In this document: positions 53,613-61,682 of the stretch, piece after piece
Layout of the letters: each line of letters opens with the position of its first letter
Numbering within the stretch: position 1 is the stretch's first letter
Source: Terasakiispira papahanaumokuakeensis
GTDB taxonomy: Bacteria; Pseudomonadota; Gammaproteobacteria; Pseudomonadales; Halomonadaceae
Assembly (NCBI RefSeq): GCF_001709345.1
Contig: NZ_MDTQ01000001.1
Location: forward strand, 868,001-932,000
DNA: 64,000 nt
Direction: 5' to 3'
The notes under the pieces: model-generated
Databases searched by the model: none
What the model was told of the DNA's origin: nothing
What the model saw: the letters and a program-made list of their open reading frames with translations, nothing else
Position numbers and translations under genes: made by a program

Positions 53613-55106
53613 ATGTCTGATCCTTATCTGCGTTTTGATCATATCAGTGTGATCTTTCCCGGTGTACGTGCTTTGGATGGTGTGAGCTTCGCTGCCCATG
53701 CCGGGCAAGTCCATGCCCTGATGGGCGAAAATGGGGCCGGAAAATCGACCTTATTGAAAGTCTTAAGTGGTGTTAATCAACCGGCAGAAGGCGCGCTCTG
53801 GATTGATGGGCACCGCCATGTCTTTAGCAATACCCGAGAAGCCTTGAGTGAAGGGGTTGCCATCATTTATCAGGAGTTGACGCTCTCCCCCAATATGTCG
53901 GTTGCTGAGAACCTGTTATTAGGCCAATTACCGGCTCGGCAAGGCCTGATTGATCGGCAGCAGCTGCGGCAGCGTGCACTTGAAGTCTTGAACGATTTGG
54001 GAGAGACCTCGATTGATCCGGCAATGAAGGTACGTGATTTATCGATTGGCCAGCAGCAAATGATCGAAATTGGGCGTGCCTTGCTACGGGATGCGCGAAT
54101 TATTGCCTTTGATGAGCCCACCAGTAGTTTATCAGTGCAGGAAACCCAGCAACTCAAACGTATCGTCAAACGGTTACGCGATGAAGGGCGGGTCGTGCTC
54201 TATGTGACGCACCGGATGGAAGAGGTGTTTGATCTATGTGATGCGGTCACCATCTTCCGCGATGGTCAGCACATTCGGACCCATGAGGACATGAGTGAAC
54301 TGACACATGACCTTCTGGTGAGCGAAATGGTGGGGCGTGATATTGACGATGTCTATGGCTATCGGCCTCGTCAGGTTGGCGACATTGTGCTTGATGTGGC
54401 CGGTATTGAGGGGCGTGGGTTGCGTTCGCCTGCGAGCTTCACCGTGAAGCGGGGCGAGGTGTTGGGCTTTTTTGGCTTGGTGGGCGCCGGGCGGAGTGAG
54501 TTGTTGCGGCTGGTGTGTGGTGTTGAGCAACCGAAGGCTGGTCAGATCCATTTTCGGAATGAGTCCTGTCAATTTCAACATCCCGCCGAAGCGATTCGGT
54601 CGGGGATTGCCATGTGCCCGGAGGACCGTAAAGCGCAGGGGATCTTCCCTGTCGCCAGTGTCGCCGACAATTTGAATATCAGCTGTCGCCGTTTTTTTAA
54701 GCGCTGGGGGATTTTTCGGCATGGGCGCCGGGAACGGCGTAATGCCGAGTCCTACATCCAGCAGCTTCGGATTAAAACCCCCAGTGCTAAAACACCGATC
54801 AGTACCTTGTCTGGCGGCAATCAGCAAAAAGTGATTCTGGCGCGCTGGCTGGCTGAAGAGATTGACCTTTTGATCATGGATGAACCGACTCGAGGGATCG
54901 ATGTCGGGGCCCGTCGAGACATCTATAGCCTGCTCTATGACCTAGCTGAAGCGGGCAAAAGTGTTGTGGTGATCTCCAGTGATCTGGCCGAAGTGAGTGC
55001 TATATGTGATCGCATTGCGGTCATGCGCGGTGGTGAATTGATTGATGTCGTTGCGCGGGATGCGGCAACACCTGAACGTCTGCTTGGGCTGGCGCTACCG
55101 GCCTGA
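53613..55106 (+). CDS. araG: Arabinose ABC transporter, ATPase
   Basis: A 497-aa tandem ABC ATPase. First domain: Walker A GENGAGKST, signature LSIGQQQM, Walker B IIAFDEPTSS. Second domain: degenerate Walker A GLVGAGRSE, signature LSGGNQQK, Walker B LLIMDEPTRG. This asymmetry is normal for sugar importers of the AraG/RbsA/MglA type. I prefer the ATG at 53613 (MSDPYLRFDHIS) since GGAGG lies 8 nt upstream; 53598 is an in-frame alternative that begins inside that site. Confidence 0.93.
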   Translation: MSDPYLRFDHISVIFPGVRALDGVSFAAHAGQVHALMGENGAGKSTLLKVLSGVNQPAEGALWIDGHRHVFSNTREALSEGVAIIYQELTLSPNMSVAENLLLGQLPARQGLIDRQQLRQRALEVLNDLGETSIDPAMKVRDLSIGQQQMIEIGRALLRDARIIAFDEPTSSLSVQETQQLKRIVKRLRDEGRVVLYVTHRMEEVFDLCDAVTIFRDGQHIRTHEDMSELTHDLLVSEMVGRDIDDVYGYRPRQVGDIVLDVAGIEGRGLRSPASFTVKRGEVLGFFGLVGAGRSELLRLVCGVEQPKAGQIHFRNESCQFQHPAEAIRSGIAMCPEDRKAQGIFPVASVADNLNISCRRFFKRWGIFRHGRRERRNAESYIQQLRIKTPSAKTPISTLSGGNQQKVILARWLAEEIDLLIMDEPTRGIDVGARRDIYSLLYDLAEAGKSVVVISSDLAEVSAICDRIAVMRGGELIDVVARDAATPERLLGLALPA

Positions 55107-55130
55107 TAGCTAACTCTTAGGATAAGTAAA

Positions 55131-56141
55131 ATGACTGCAAACCGATTGACTGAAGAAGTGGGGATGTCGGCGCAACCAGCGGGTCAACAAGGGCTGATGA
55201 AATTGCTACGGACCTTGTTGGATACCTCAGGTTTGATTGCGATTTTCGTGCTGCTGTTTATGGCGCTGGCCCTATTAATTCCTGACTTTATGACGGGGCG
55301 TAATATGGTTGGGCTGCTGCTGTCGATTACCCTCATTGGCAGTTTAGCGACAACGATGATGCTGGTACTGGCTTTGGGCGAGGTCGATTTATCTGTGGCC
55401 TCCATTGTGGCTTTTGCCGGTGTCGTGGCCGCAGTGGCAACGACCAGTAGTGGCAGTGTCTTGATCGGAGTGATCAGTGGCATTCTGGCCGGTGGGGCTG
55501 TTGGCGCTTTCAATGGATTGGTGATCGCCAAATTCGGCATCAACTCGTTGATCGCGACTTTGGCCGCGATGGAGTTCGTTCGTGGGCTGGCCTATATCAC
55601 CTCCGGTGGTGATGCGGTGATGATTACCGTACCGGCATTTTTTGAGTTGGGCAGTGCAGCGTTTCTAGGGCTGACGTTACCGGTATGGACGATGTTGGCT
55701 TGTTTTCTGATCTTTGGTGTTGTACTCAATATGACGGTATTTGGCCGTAACGTGCTGGCCACTGGTGGCAATGCTGAAGCGGCGGCATTAGCTGGCGTGA
55801 ATGTCCGGCGTTTAAAAATTATTGTATTTGGCCTTCAGGGCGTTGTCGCGGGTATCGTCGGCGTGCTGCTAGCGTCCCGTATGGGGTTAGGTGACCCGAA
55901 TACTTCGATGGGGCTTGAGCTCGCGGTGATTTCGGCTTGCGTGCTAGGCGGTGTTGCATTATCGGGGGGTGTCGCGACGATTACCGGTGTCGTGGTTGGG
56001 GTGCTGATTATGGGGTGTGTTCAAAATGCGATGGGCCTTTTGAATGTACCGACCTTCTATCAGTACCTGGTGCGTGGCGCTATTTTGCTGTTGGCCGTCA
56101 TGTTTGACCGCTGGAAGCAAACCCGTCGCCAGTCTCATTAG
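55131..56141 (+). CDS. araH: Arabinose ABC transporter, permease
   Basis: A 336-aa permease with about nine to ten helices; LALGEVDLSVASIVAFAGVV and NAEAAALAGVNVRRLKIIVF (the loop that contacts the ATPase) are diagnostic of the AraH/RbsC family. It completes the importer and ends the operon at a large palindrome. Confidence 0.93.
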   Translation: MTANRLTEEVGMSAQPAGQQGLMKLLRTLLDTSGLIAIFVLLFMALALLIPDFMTGRNMVGLLLSITLIGSLATTMMLVLALGEVDLSVASIVAFAGVVAAVATTSSGSVLIGVISGILAGGAVGAFNGLVIAKFGINSLIATLAAMEFVRGLAYITSGGDAVMITVPAFFELGSAAFLGLTLPVWTMLACFLIFGVVLNMTVFGRNVLATGGNAEAAALAGVNVRRLKIIVFGLQGVVAGIVGVLLASRMGLGDPNTSMGLELAVISACVLGGVALSGGVATITGVVVGVLIMGCVQNAMGLLNVPTFYQYLVRGAILLLAVMFDRWKQTRRQSH

Positions 56142-56181
56142 GGGCAGTATTGATGATTAGCTTATATTAACGATGTGATGC

Positions 56182-56215
56182 GCCTGGAGAAGCCGTGATC
56201 ACGGCTTCTCCAGGC
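56182..56215. terminator. Perfect 34-bp palindrome between convergent operons
   Basis: GCCTGGAGAAGCCGTGA is followed immediately by its exact reverse complement, giving 17-bp arms with no spacer. It lies 40 bp after araH and 38 bp before the end of the convergent BCCT gene. A two-way terminator is the likely role, although there is no long T-run (TTGGATGTTGTTT). Confidence 0.7.
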
Positions 56216-56253
56216 TTGGATGTTGTTTAAAGCGACATTATCAAGTGCTGCTT

Positions 56254-58266
56254 TTATTGGGTTAGATGCAGAAAGTGAAGGTGGCTTTCGTATTGACTCA
56301 ATAGGTTGGTAATCACTTGTGACTTACTGTAATTATCAATGGTGTAGTGTTGGCCACCCTCATATAAGAAAACTTCTGCACGGTAGCTGACCTTATCAGA
56401 CCTATCCTGAATGTCTTGTAGACTGTTCATGGTATAAATAGGTGCATTGAGGGCACGCACTCGAACGCCGTAAATAAAGTCAGGGGCGTTGCCATGATCG
56501 ACCCGGATATAACAATGCTCATCTGTTTCGACTATCTTCACATCCAATGATTGTTTCTCAAACTCCTTCGCAACTTCCTGCATGGCGGGAATAACCGTTT
56601 TTTTGATGAATTGCTGAATCTGTTGGCGTTGCGGCGTTGACATCATCTTTTGTAGCCGACTCTGCCAATCTTGATTCTGGTTGGGGTCGACCCCACTGGG
56701 GATTGAATTCAAATGATGGATACTATCGCGTTTGATCACTTCCATCCGTAATGATTTAAATAATCCAAACCCAACAAGAATGATAATGGGTGCAAAAGGC
56801 AATGCTGAAGCCAGTGATGCCGCTTGTAATGCGGATAAAACATCTTGACCGCCTGCCAGAATCAGTGCAGCTGCAACGAGGCCTTCAGAGACCGCCCAGA
56901 AAACACGTTGCCAAGTTGGAGACTCTCCATTATCGCGAGAAGTCAGTGTATCGATCACCATAGAGCCTGAATCAGCGGAGGTCACAAAAAAGGTGATGAC
57001 TAATAATGTCGCGAGCACTGACGATACTGTGGCCAGAGGGAGTGTATCCAGGAATTTGAAGAGTGATGTGGAGACATCATTAAAGACCTGATCGACCAAG
57101 TTCGGCATGCTGCCGGAGAGGATGCCATGCAGTGCGGTATCGCCAAAGGCTGTTAACCAAATGATGGTGACACCAACAGGTACAAACAGCACGCCTAAAA
57201 CAAACTCACGAATAGTACGTCCGCGTGAAATTCGCGCAACAAACATGCCGACAAAAGGCGACCAAGCGATGAACCAAGCCCAATAGAACAGCGTCCAGCC
57301 TCCGAGGAAACTATCGGTTTTGTCGTTACCGGTATAGGCATAAAGGTTAAATGTCATATCGACGATTGAAGACACGTAAGTGCCGACATTTTGCGCTAGC
57401 GACTGGAAGATAAATAAAGTCGGGCCGACGATAATTACAAATACCAACAGTGTCAGTGCTAGCTTCAGGTTCCATTCTGAGAGGCGCCGAATACCATTAT
57501 CCAATCCCAAGACGACCGAGAGCGTCGCCATGGCCGTTACGGCAATCACTAAAATCAATTGTACGACGACATTTGCTGGAATATTAAACAGATAGTTTAA
57601 GCCTGAGTTTATCTGTAGAACACCAAGCCCTAGAGAGGTGGCGATTCCGAACATCGTGCCGAACACAGCAATGACATCAACCAAATGGCCGATCGGGCCA
57701 TAAATGCGTTGGCCTATCAGTGGATACAGAGCAGAACTAATACGCAGTGGAAGCCCATGACGGAAGCTGAAATAGGCCAATGCCAAAGCCACAATGGCAT
57801 AAACCCCCCAGGCATGAAGGCCCCAATGGAAAAAGGTGAGGCGCATTGCACTCTGAGCTGCGACGGCTGTTTCGGCTGAACCTACGGGTGGGGTCGCAAA
57901 ATGAAAGACGGGTTCGGCGACGCCGTAAAAGATCAATCCAATCCCCATGCCAGCTGAAAACAACATGGCAAACCAAGACGTATAGCTATAATCCGGTTCG
58001 CTATGATCAGGGCCTAGTTTGAATTCACCGAAGCGGCTTAAGGCCAGAATCAACGCCAGGATTAAATAGACTCCCATGGCCACCAAATAAAACCAGCCAA
58101 AAGTTTCGATAATCCAGCCTTGTACCTGGCTGAATAGATGTCCCGCTAATGTAGGCATGGCAATGGTGAAGGTTAGAAAGGCGAGAATGAGCAGTGCCGA
58201 AGGATAAAAGACAGCAGGATGAATGCTCTCTGTATGCTGAGATAATCTTGATCGATGTGATTTCAT
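56254..58266 (-). CDS. BCCT-family choline/betaine transporter (BetT-like)
   Basis: A 670-aa twelve-helix transporter for choline, glycine betaine or carnitine. GMGIGLIFYGVAEPVFHFAT carries the glycine-rich motif of helix 3, and WTLFYWAWFIAWSPFVGMFV then ARISRGRTIREF is the signature around helix 8. A cytoplasmic C-terminus of about 150 residues follows the last helix, as in BetT-type osmosensing members. It is divergent from a LysR gene. It probably serves osmoprotection in a salt-exposed cell. The exact substrate is not fixed by sequence. Confidence 0.92.
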   Translation of the reverse strand: MKSHRSRLSQHTESIHPAVFYPSALLILAFLTFTIAMPTLAGHLFSQVQGWIIETFGWFYLVAMGVYLILALILALSRFGEFKLGPDHSEPDYSYTSWFAMLFSAGMGIGLIFYGVAEPVFHFATPPVGSAETAVAAQSAMRLTFFHWGLHAWGVYAIVALALAYFSFRHGLPLRISSALYPLIGQRIYGPIGHLVDVIAVFGTMFGIATSLGLGVLQINSGLNYLFNIPANVVVQLILVIAVTAMATLSVVLGLDNGIRRLSEWNLKLALTLLVFVIIVGPTLFIFQSLAQNVGTYVSSIVDMTFNLYAYTGNDKTDSFLGGWTLFYWAWFIAWSPFVGMFVARISRGRTIREFVLGVLFVPVGVTIIWLTAFGDTALHGILSGSMPNLVDQVFNDVSTSLFKFLDTLPLATVSSVLATLLVITFFVTSADSGSMVIDTLTSRDNGESPTWQRVFWAVSEGLVAAALILAGGQDVLSALQAASLASALPFAPIIILVGFGLFKSLRMEVIKRDSIHHLNSIPSGVDPNQNQDWQSRLQKMMSTPQRQQIQQFIKKTVIPAMQEVAKEFEKQSLDVKIVETDEHCYIRVDHGNAPDFIYGVRVRALNAPIYTMNSLQDIQDRSDKVSYRAEVFLYEGGQHYTIDNYSKSQVITNLLSQYESHLHFLHLTQ

Positions 58267-58394
58267 GGACAGCTTATTGAGTCTTTGTTGATGAGAGGTG
58301 GGCGTTGATCGTGCAAAAGTGGGATCAGGAACCTCTTCTCATATTTTGATAAACGGTTTTAATGGGCTTTGAATGCTTTAAAGAAAGAGAAGCG

Positions 58395-58413
58395 ATTGGT
58401 CCTTGTACCCAAT
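58395..58413. promoter_or_regulatory. Inverted repeat in the BCCT/LysR divergent promoter
   Basis: ATTGG-N9-CCAAT, a perfect 5-bp repeat in the 219-bp divergent region; its size and symmetry fit a LysR-type operator. Confidence 0.4.
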
Positions 58414-58485
58414 GAGCGGTGCATTATGTGGAGCGGTTATTTATTATGAAAATGATTTTATATGATGAGGGGATTATGAATCGTA

Positions 58486-59385
58486 ATGAGTGATTCTGTT
58501 GTTCGATATTTAGACCCGCTTTTACTGAACACTTTTGTCCATGTCGTTGACCACGGCGGCTTTACGGCGGCAGCACAAGTGCTGCATATGGCCCAACCCA
58601 CTGTGAGTGCTCATATTCGTCGTCTGGAAGGTGTTTTAGCGCAGCCTTTGTTAGAGCGTCATCATCCAATGCCGGTACTGACGCATATGGGGGAACGTGT
58701 ATTAAGTCATGCGCGTCAATTACTGACGTTACACCGGTTGGCTTGGCAAGATTTGAATGAAACACGTCTAGAAGGGGTGGTGAGACTCGGAATTCCGGAT
58801 GATTATGTCGTCTATCTACCCGAAGTGTTAGCCGTTTTTGAACAACAATTTCCCGCGGTTCGATTGGAGGTGTTATGTGGTTTAAGTGTTGAGCTGTTGG
58901 ATCAGCTGCAAATGGGGTGCCTGGATTTAGCCATCACCACACGCCAGCCGAATAGTCCTGGCGGTGAAGTATTATGTCGTGAACCGTCACTTTGGGTGTG
59001 CGGGGCGGGTCATGCTCCTCACCTACGACGGCCTATCCCATTGGCGGTCTCCCGAGATGGTGTGTGTATCTTTCGTGAGCGGGCGATTCAAGCATTAGAT
59101 ATGGCCGGAATTGACTGGCATATTGCTTATACTAGCGCCAGTTTATCTGGCTTGTCTGCTGCTGTTAAAGCAGGGTTGGCGATGACAGTGATGACACCCT
59201 CCATGTTGGGAGGAGGGCTGAAGTTTCTGGATGCCGCTGCAGGGTTGCCGATGTTGCCAGATACTGAAATTGCTATTCATTATCGTGCTGATGCTTTGAA
59301 TGAAGCCTCAAAACAACTCGCTATGATGCTGAAGTCTCATATGCAAAGACGGGATGAATTGAAACATTCATCGCATGGAGTATGA
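58486..59385 (+). CDS. LysR-type regulator divergent from BCCT transporter
   Basis: A 299-aa LysR protein. Helix-turn-helix: LLNTFVHVVDHGGFTAAAQV, then MAQPTVSAHIRRLEGVLAQP. The effector domain begins near residue 92 (GVVRLGIPDDYVVYLPEVLA). It faces the BCCT gene and probably controls it, perhaps with choline or a related compound as signal; that is inference from position. Confidence 0.88.
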   Translation: MSDSVVRYLDPLLLNTFVHVVDHGGFTAAAQVLHMAQPTVSAHIRRLEGVLAQPLLERHHPMPVLTHMGERVLSHARQLLTLHRLAWQDLNETRLEGVVRLGIPDDYVVYLPEVLAVFEQQFPAVRLEVLCGLSVELLDQLQMGCLDLAITTRQPNSPGGEVLCREPSLWVCGAGHAPHLRRPIPLAVSRDGVCIFRERAIQALDMAGIDWHIAYTSASLSGLSAAVKAGLAMTVMTPSMLGGGLKFLDAAAGLPMLPDTEIAIHYRADALNEASKQLAMMLKSHMQRRDELKHSSHGV

Positions 59386-59440
59386 ATGACAGCAGGTGTT
59401 TACCCTATTCAATGGGACGCTTTACCGTCGGATCGGGACA

Positions 59441-59884
59441 CTATTGTTTCGACAAGCTGTCGAGCATGTCGCGGATGACGGGGTCTTCAACTGCTTGAGC
59501 GCAATCTTTCAAAACTGAACGGGTGTGATCGGCGAGTTCACGCGGACCTGGTGTCGGCGGTGGGGGCGGTGGCAGTGGACGCACCCGCGTGGTTAATTGT
59601 TCCACTTCTGGTAGGTCTCGGCGTATTGCACTGAGCAATTGTGGTTTTAAAAAACGCAAATGAGTGGCGTGTTGAGCTGAATCGACCAGGAGTGTGATCT
59701 GCCCGTCGGCAAAGGCGGACAAACGGCAATGCTCTACCATGTGGGGAGGTAAGTGACGTTTAATAATTGTTTCTACATGTTGCAATTGCTCCGCTTTTTT
59801 GAAGATTAACTGCCATCGTGAAGATTCTTTGTTAATCACATCACGTAATGATTTTGTTCTGCCTGCTCTTGCCCGTATACTCAT
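59441..59884 (-). CDS. dciA: DciA-like replication helicase loader (DUF721)
   Basis: A 147-aa DUF721 protein. The KH-like core (KKAEQLQHVETIIKRHLPPH, and GQITLLVDSAQHATHLRFLK) is followed by a proline-rich linker (PLPPPPPPTPG) and a C-terminal helix. DciA recruits DnaB helicase in bacteria without DnaC. The ATG at 59884 has GAGG 5 nt upstream; a longer frame to 59947 is less likely. Its location next to an M23 peptidase and secA matches Pseudomonas. Confidence 0.85.
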   Translation of the reverse strand: MSIRARAGRTKSLRDVINKESSRWQLIFKKAEQLQHVETIIKRHLPPHMVEHCRLSAFADGQITLLVDSAQHATHLRFLKPQLLSAIRRDLPEVEQLTTRVRPLPPPPPPTPGPRELADHTRSVLKDCAQAVEDPVIRDMLDSLSKQ

Positions 59885-60206
59885 TGCAGCCTCGTTAATA
59901 CTGTGGCCCTCAACCGGAAATAGAGATGATAAGTCCGTCCGGTACACCTGATGAGATGTGTGCTTCTTGAAGGTTTAAACCGTTTGAAATGGGATGGCAA
60001 AGCTTTTATTTAAAGGTATTCGCATATTCCGTATAAAGGGCCTGCATCACGCGCCCCAACAACGGTTTCAACTTTCGGCTTAACATGATCTGTAGCAGGT
60101 GCCGACATCATCACGGATTAAAACATGACGTGATCACGATGTATGTCAAAGAGGGAGAGTACCTTAAGGCCTATAACGACACCAAGGGGCAGGAACAGGA
60201 AAAGGC
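59885..60206. promoter_or_regulatory. Divergent spacer between dciA and the M23 peptidase gene
   Basis: About 320 bp without a gene, presumed to hold both promoters. AGGAAAAGG is the ribosome-binding site of the peptidase gene. No operator was identified. Confidence 0.4.
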
Positions 60207-61139
60207 ATGATAAATCTGGTCATTTTTAATGGACGGCATGGCGCCTCCCGGACAATTGAACTGAAGCGTCCACTGGTGGCGGCAGCGCTCTCGGTTGCTT
60301 TGGCAGTGCCCATGGCATTGGGCGGTGCAGCAGTGTATTGGTGGACGGATGCGCATAATCGTGATCTCAATGCGAGTCTGACCCACCAACTACAGCAGGA
60401 GCTGGAAGCGCAAAGGGAAAAGGTGGCGGATGTGCGCCTGCAAACAGGTGAGCATCTTGATGCATTGACCGCTAAGTTAGGCGAGATGCAGGCGCGGCTG
60501 TTACGTCTTGATGCCTTAGGTAAACGGCTGACGACGCTGGCAGATCTGGATGAAGACGAATTTAACTTTGACCAGCCACCGGCGGTCGGTGGGCCGGAGT
60601 TGGACTCGGAGCCCGTCGGGACTTCATCCGATGATCTGATGAAATCGCTGGATGATTTAAGCCATCAGATTGAAGACCGACAGCAGCAATTACAGGTCAT
60701 TGAGTCATTATTATCAAACCGCCAATTCGAAGATCAGGTCTTTATTGCGGGTCGTCCGATTCGCAAAGGATGGTTATCGTCCCATTTTGGTCGTCGTATT
60801 GATCCTTTCACTGGACGGCCTGCCTGGCATGAAGGCGTCGATATGGCGGGTAAGGATGGCTCCGATATTATCGCTTCTGCTGCCGGTGTGGTCGTTTGGG
60901 CGGGGCCACGTTATGGCTACGGCAACCTGGTCGAGATAGATCATGGTAACGGCTATACCACGCGCTACGGCCATGCCAAAGAAGTCGTCGTGAATAAAGG
61001 CGACATTGTGAAGAAAGGACAAGTGATTGCCTTGATGGGCAGTACGGGACGTTCGACCGGCCCGCATGTTCACTATGAGGTTCGGCATAATGGCCGAGCG
61101 CTTGATCCGGCAAAATTTATTTATCGCAGTAGTCGTTAA
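60207..61139 (+). CDS. M23 family metallopeptidase (LytM-type)
   Basis: A 310-aa inner-membrane-anchored periplasmic protein: one helix (about 26-48), a coiled coil (about 55-110, and 145-175) and a C-terminal M23 domain (about 190-305). The zinc ligands appear intact in AWHEGVDMAG (HxxxD) and TGPHVHYEV (HxH), so it may cut peptidoglycan cross-links directly, unlike degenerate LytM activators. It lies before secA as in Pseudomonas and relatives, with a strong terminator between. Confidence 0.9.
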   Translation: MINLVIFNGRHGASRTIELKRPLVAAALSVALAVPMALGGAAVYWWTDAHNRDLNASLTHQLQQELEAQREKVADVRLQTGEHLDALTAKLGEMQARLLRLDALGKRLTTLADLDEDEFNFDQPPAVGGPELDSEPVGTSSDDLMKSLDDLSHQIEDRQQQLQVIESLLSNRQFEDQVFIAGRPIRKGWLSSHFGRRIDPFTGRPAWHEGVDMAGKDGSDIIASAAGVVVWAGPRYGYGNLVEIDHGNGYTTRYGHAKEVVVNKGDIVKKGQVIALMGSTGRSTGPHVHYEVRHNGRALDPAKFIYRSSR

Positions 61140-61152
61140 GCTCGATAAGATT

Positions 61153-61178
61153 ACAACACCCGCTTCGGCGGGTGTTGT
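61153..61178 (+). terminator. Terminator with UUCG tetraloop after the M23 gene
   Basis: ACAACACCCGC / GCGGGTGTTGT, a perfect 11-bp stem closed by a C(TTCG)G loop. The T-tract is weak. Confidence 0.85.
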
Positions 61179-61198
61179 GCGTTTAGGCGGAGGGTTTT

Positions 61199-61682
61199 GA
61201 GTCAAAAACTGCCTCACATAGCCTGTTTAGAGGCTTCTTCGATTTTCTTCCTTACCCTGAAGTCTGGTAGCATACAGTGCATTTTATTGATATGCCGTCT
61301 GTTGGTGAGTGTCTATTTGATGGCTGATGCGGTGGGTGAAGATGAGATAGCCCCTGTCATATGGGGTGTTTTATAAGACCCGATGACTTGGATCATATGA
61401 GATGAAGCATGATGCCCAATGATGACTGGATCAGCTGTACAAATAGATACCCCCCGATCAGGTCTCGGCTCGAAAGCAACTTGAGTGCACGGTGAAGCTG
61501 GGTGATTTGAGTGTGAAGCATCAGAACTTAAGTCATCAAAACTTTAAGTGCTTGGCTGTCAATGGCTTAGGTTATAATCGCTTAGGTTTCAGGTGTGCCC
61601 GCCCGACGTTAAGCGTTCTCCCTGGTATAGGGAGCGCCCATGTTTGCGGTTTGGCTGCGCTTACTGGTTTTAAGGACAACGC
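61199..61682 (+). promoter_or_regulatory. secA: secA upstream region
   Basis: About 480 bp. TATAAT at 61573-61578 (with a weak -35 TGCTTG or TTGGCT before it) is a likely promoter. A hairpin CTCCCT-N5-AGGGAG (61618-61634) lies in the leader and AAGGA precedes the secA ATG. A 64-codon frame (61492-61686, GTG start) ends TGA overlapping that ATG. No SecM homologue was recognised. Confidence 0.5.
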
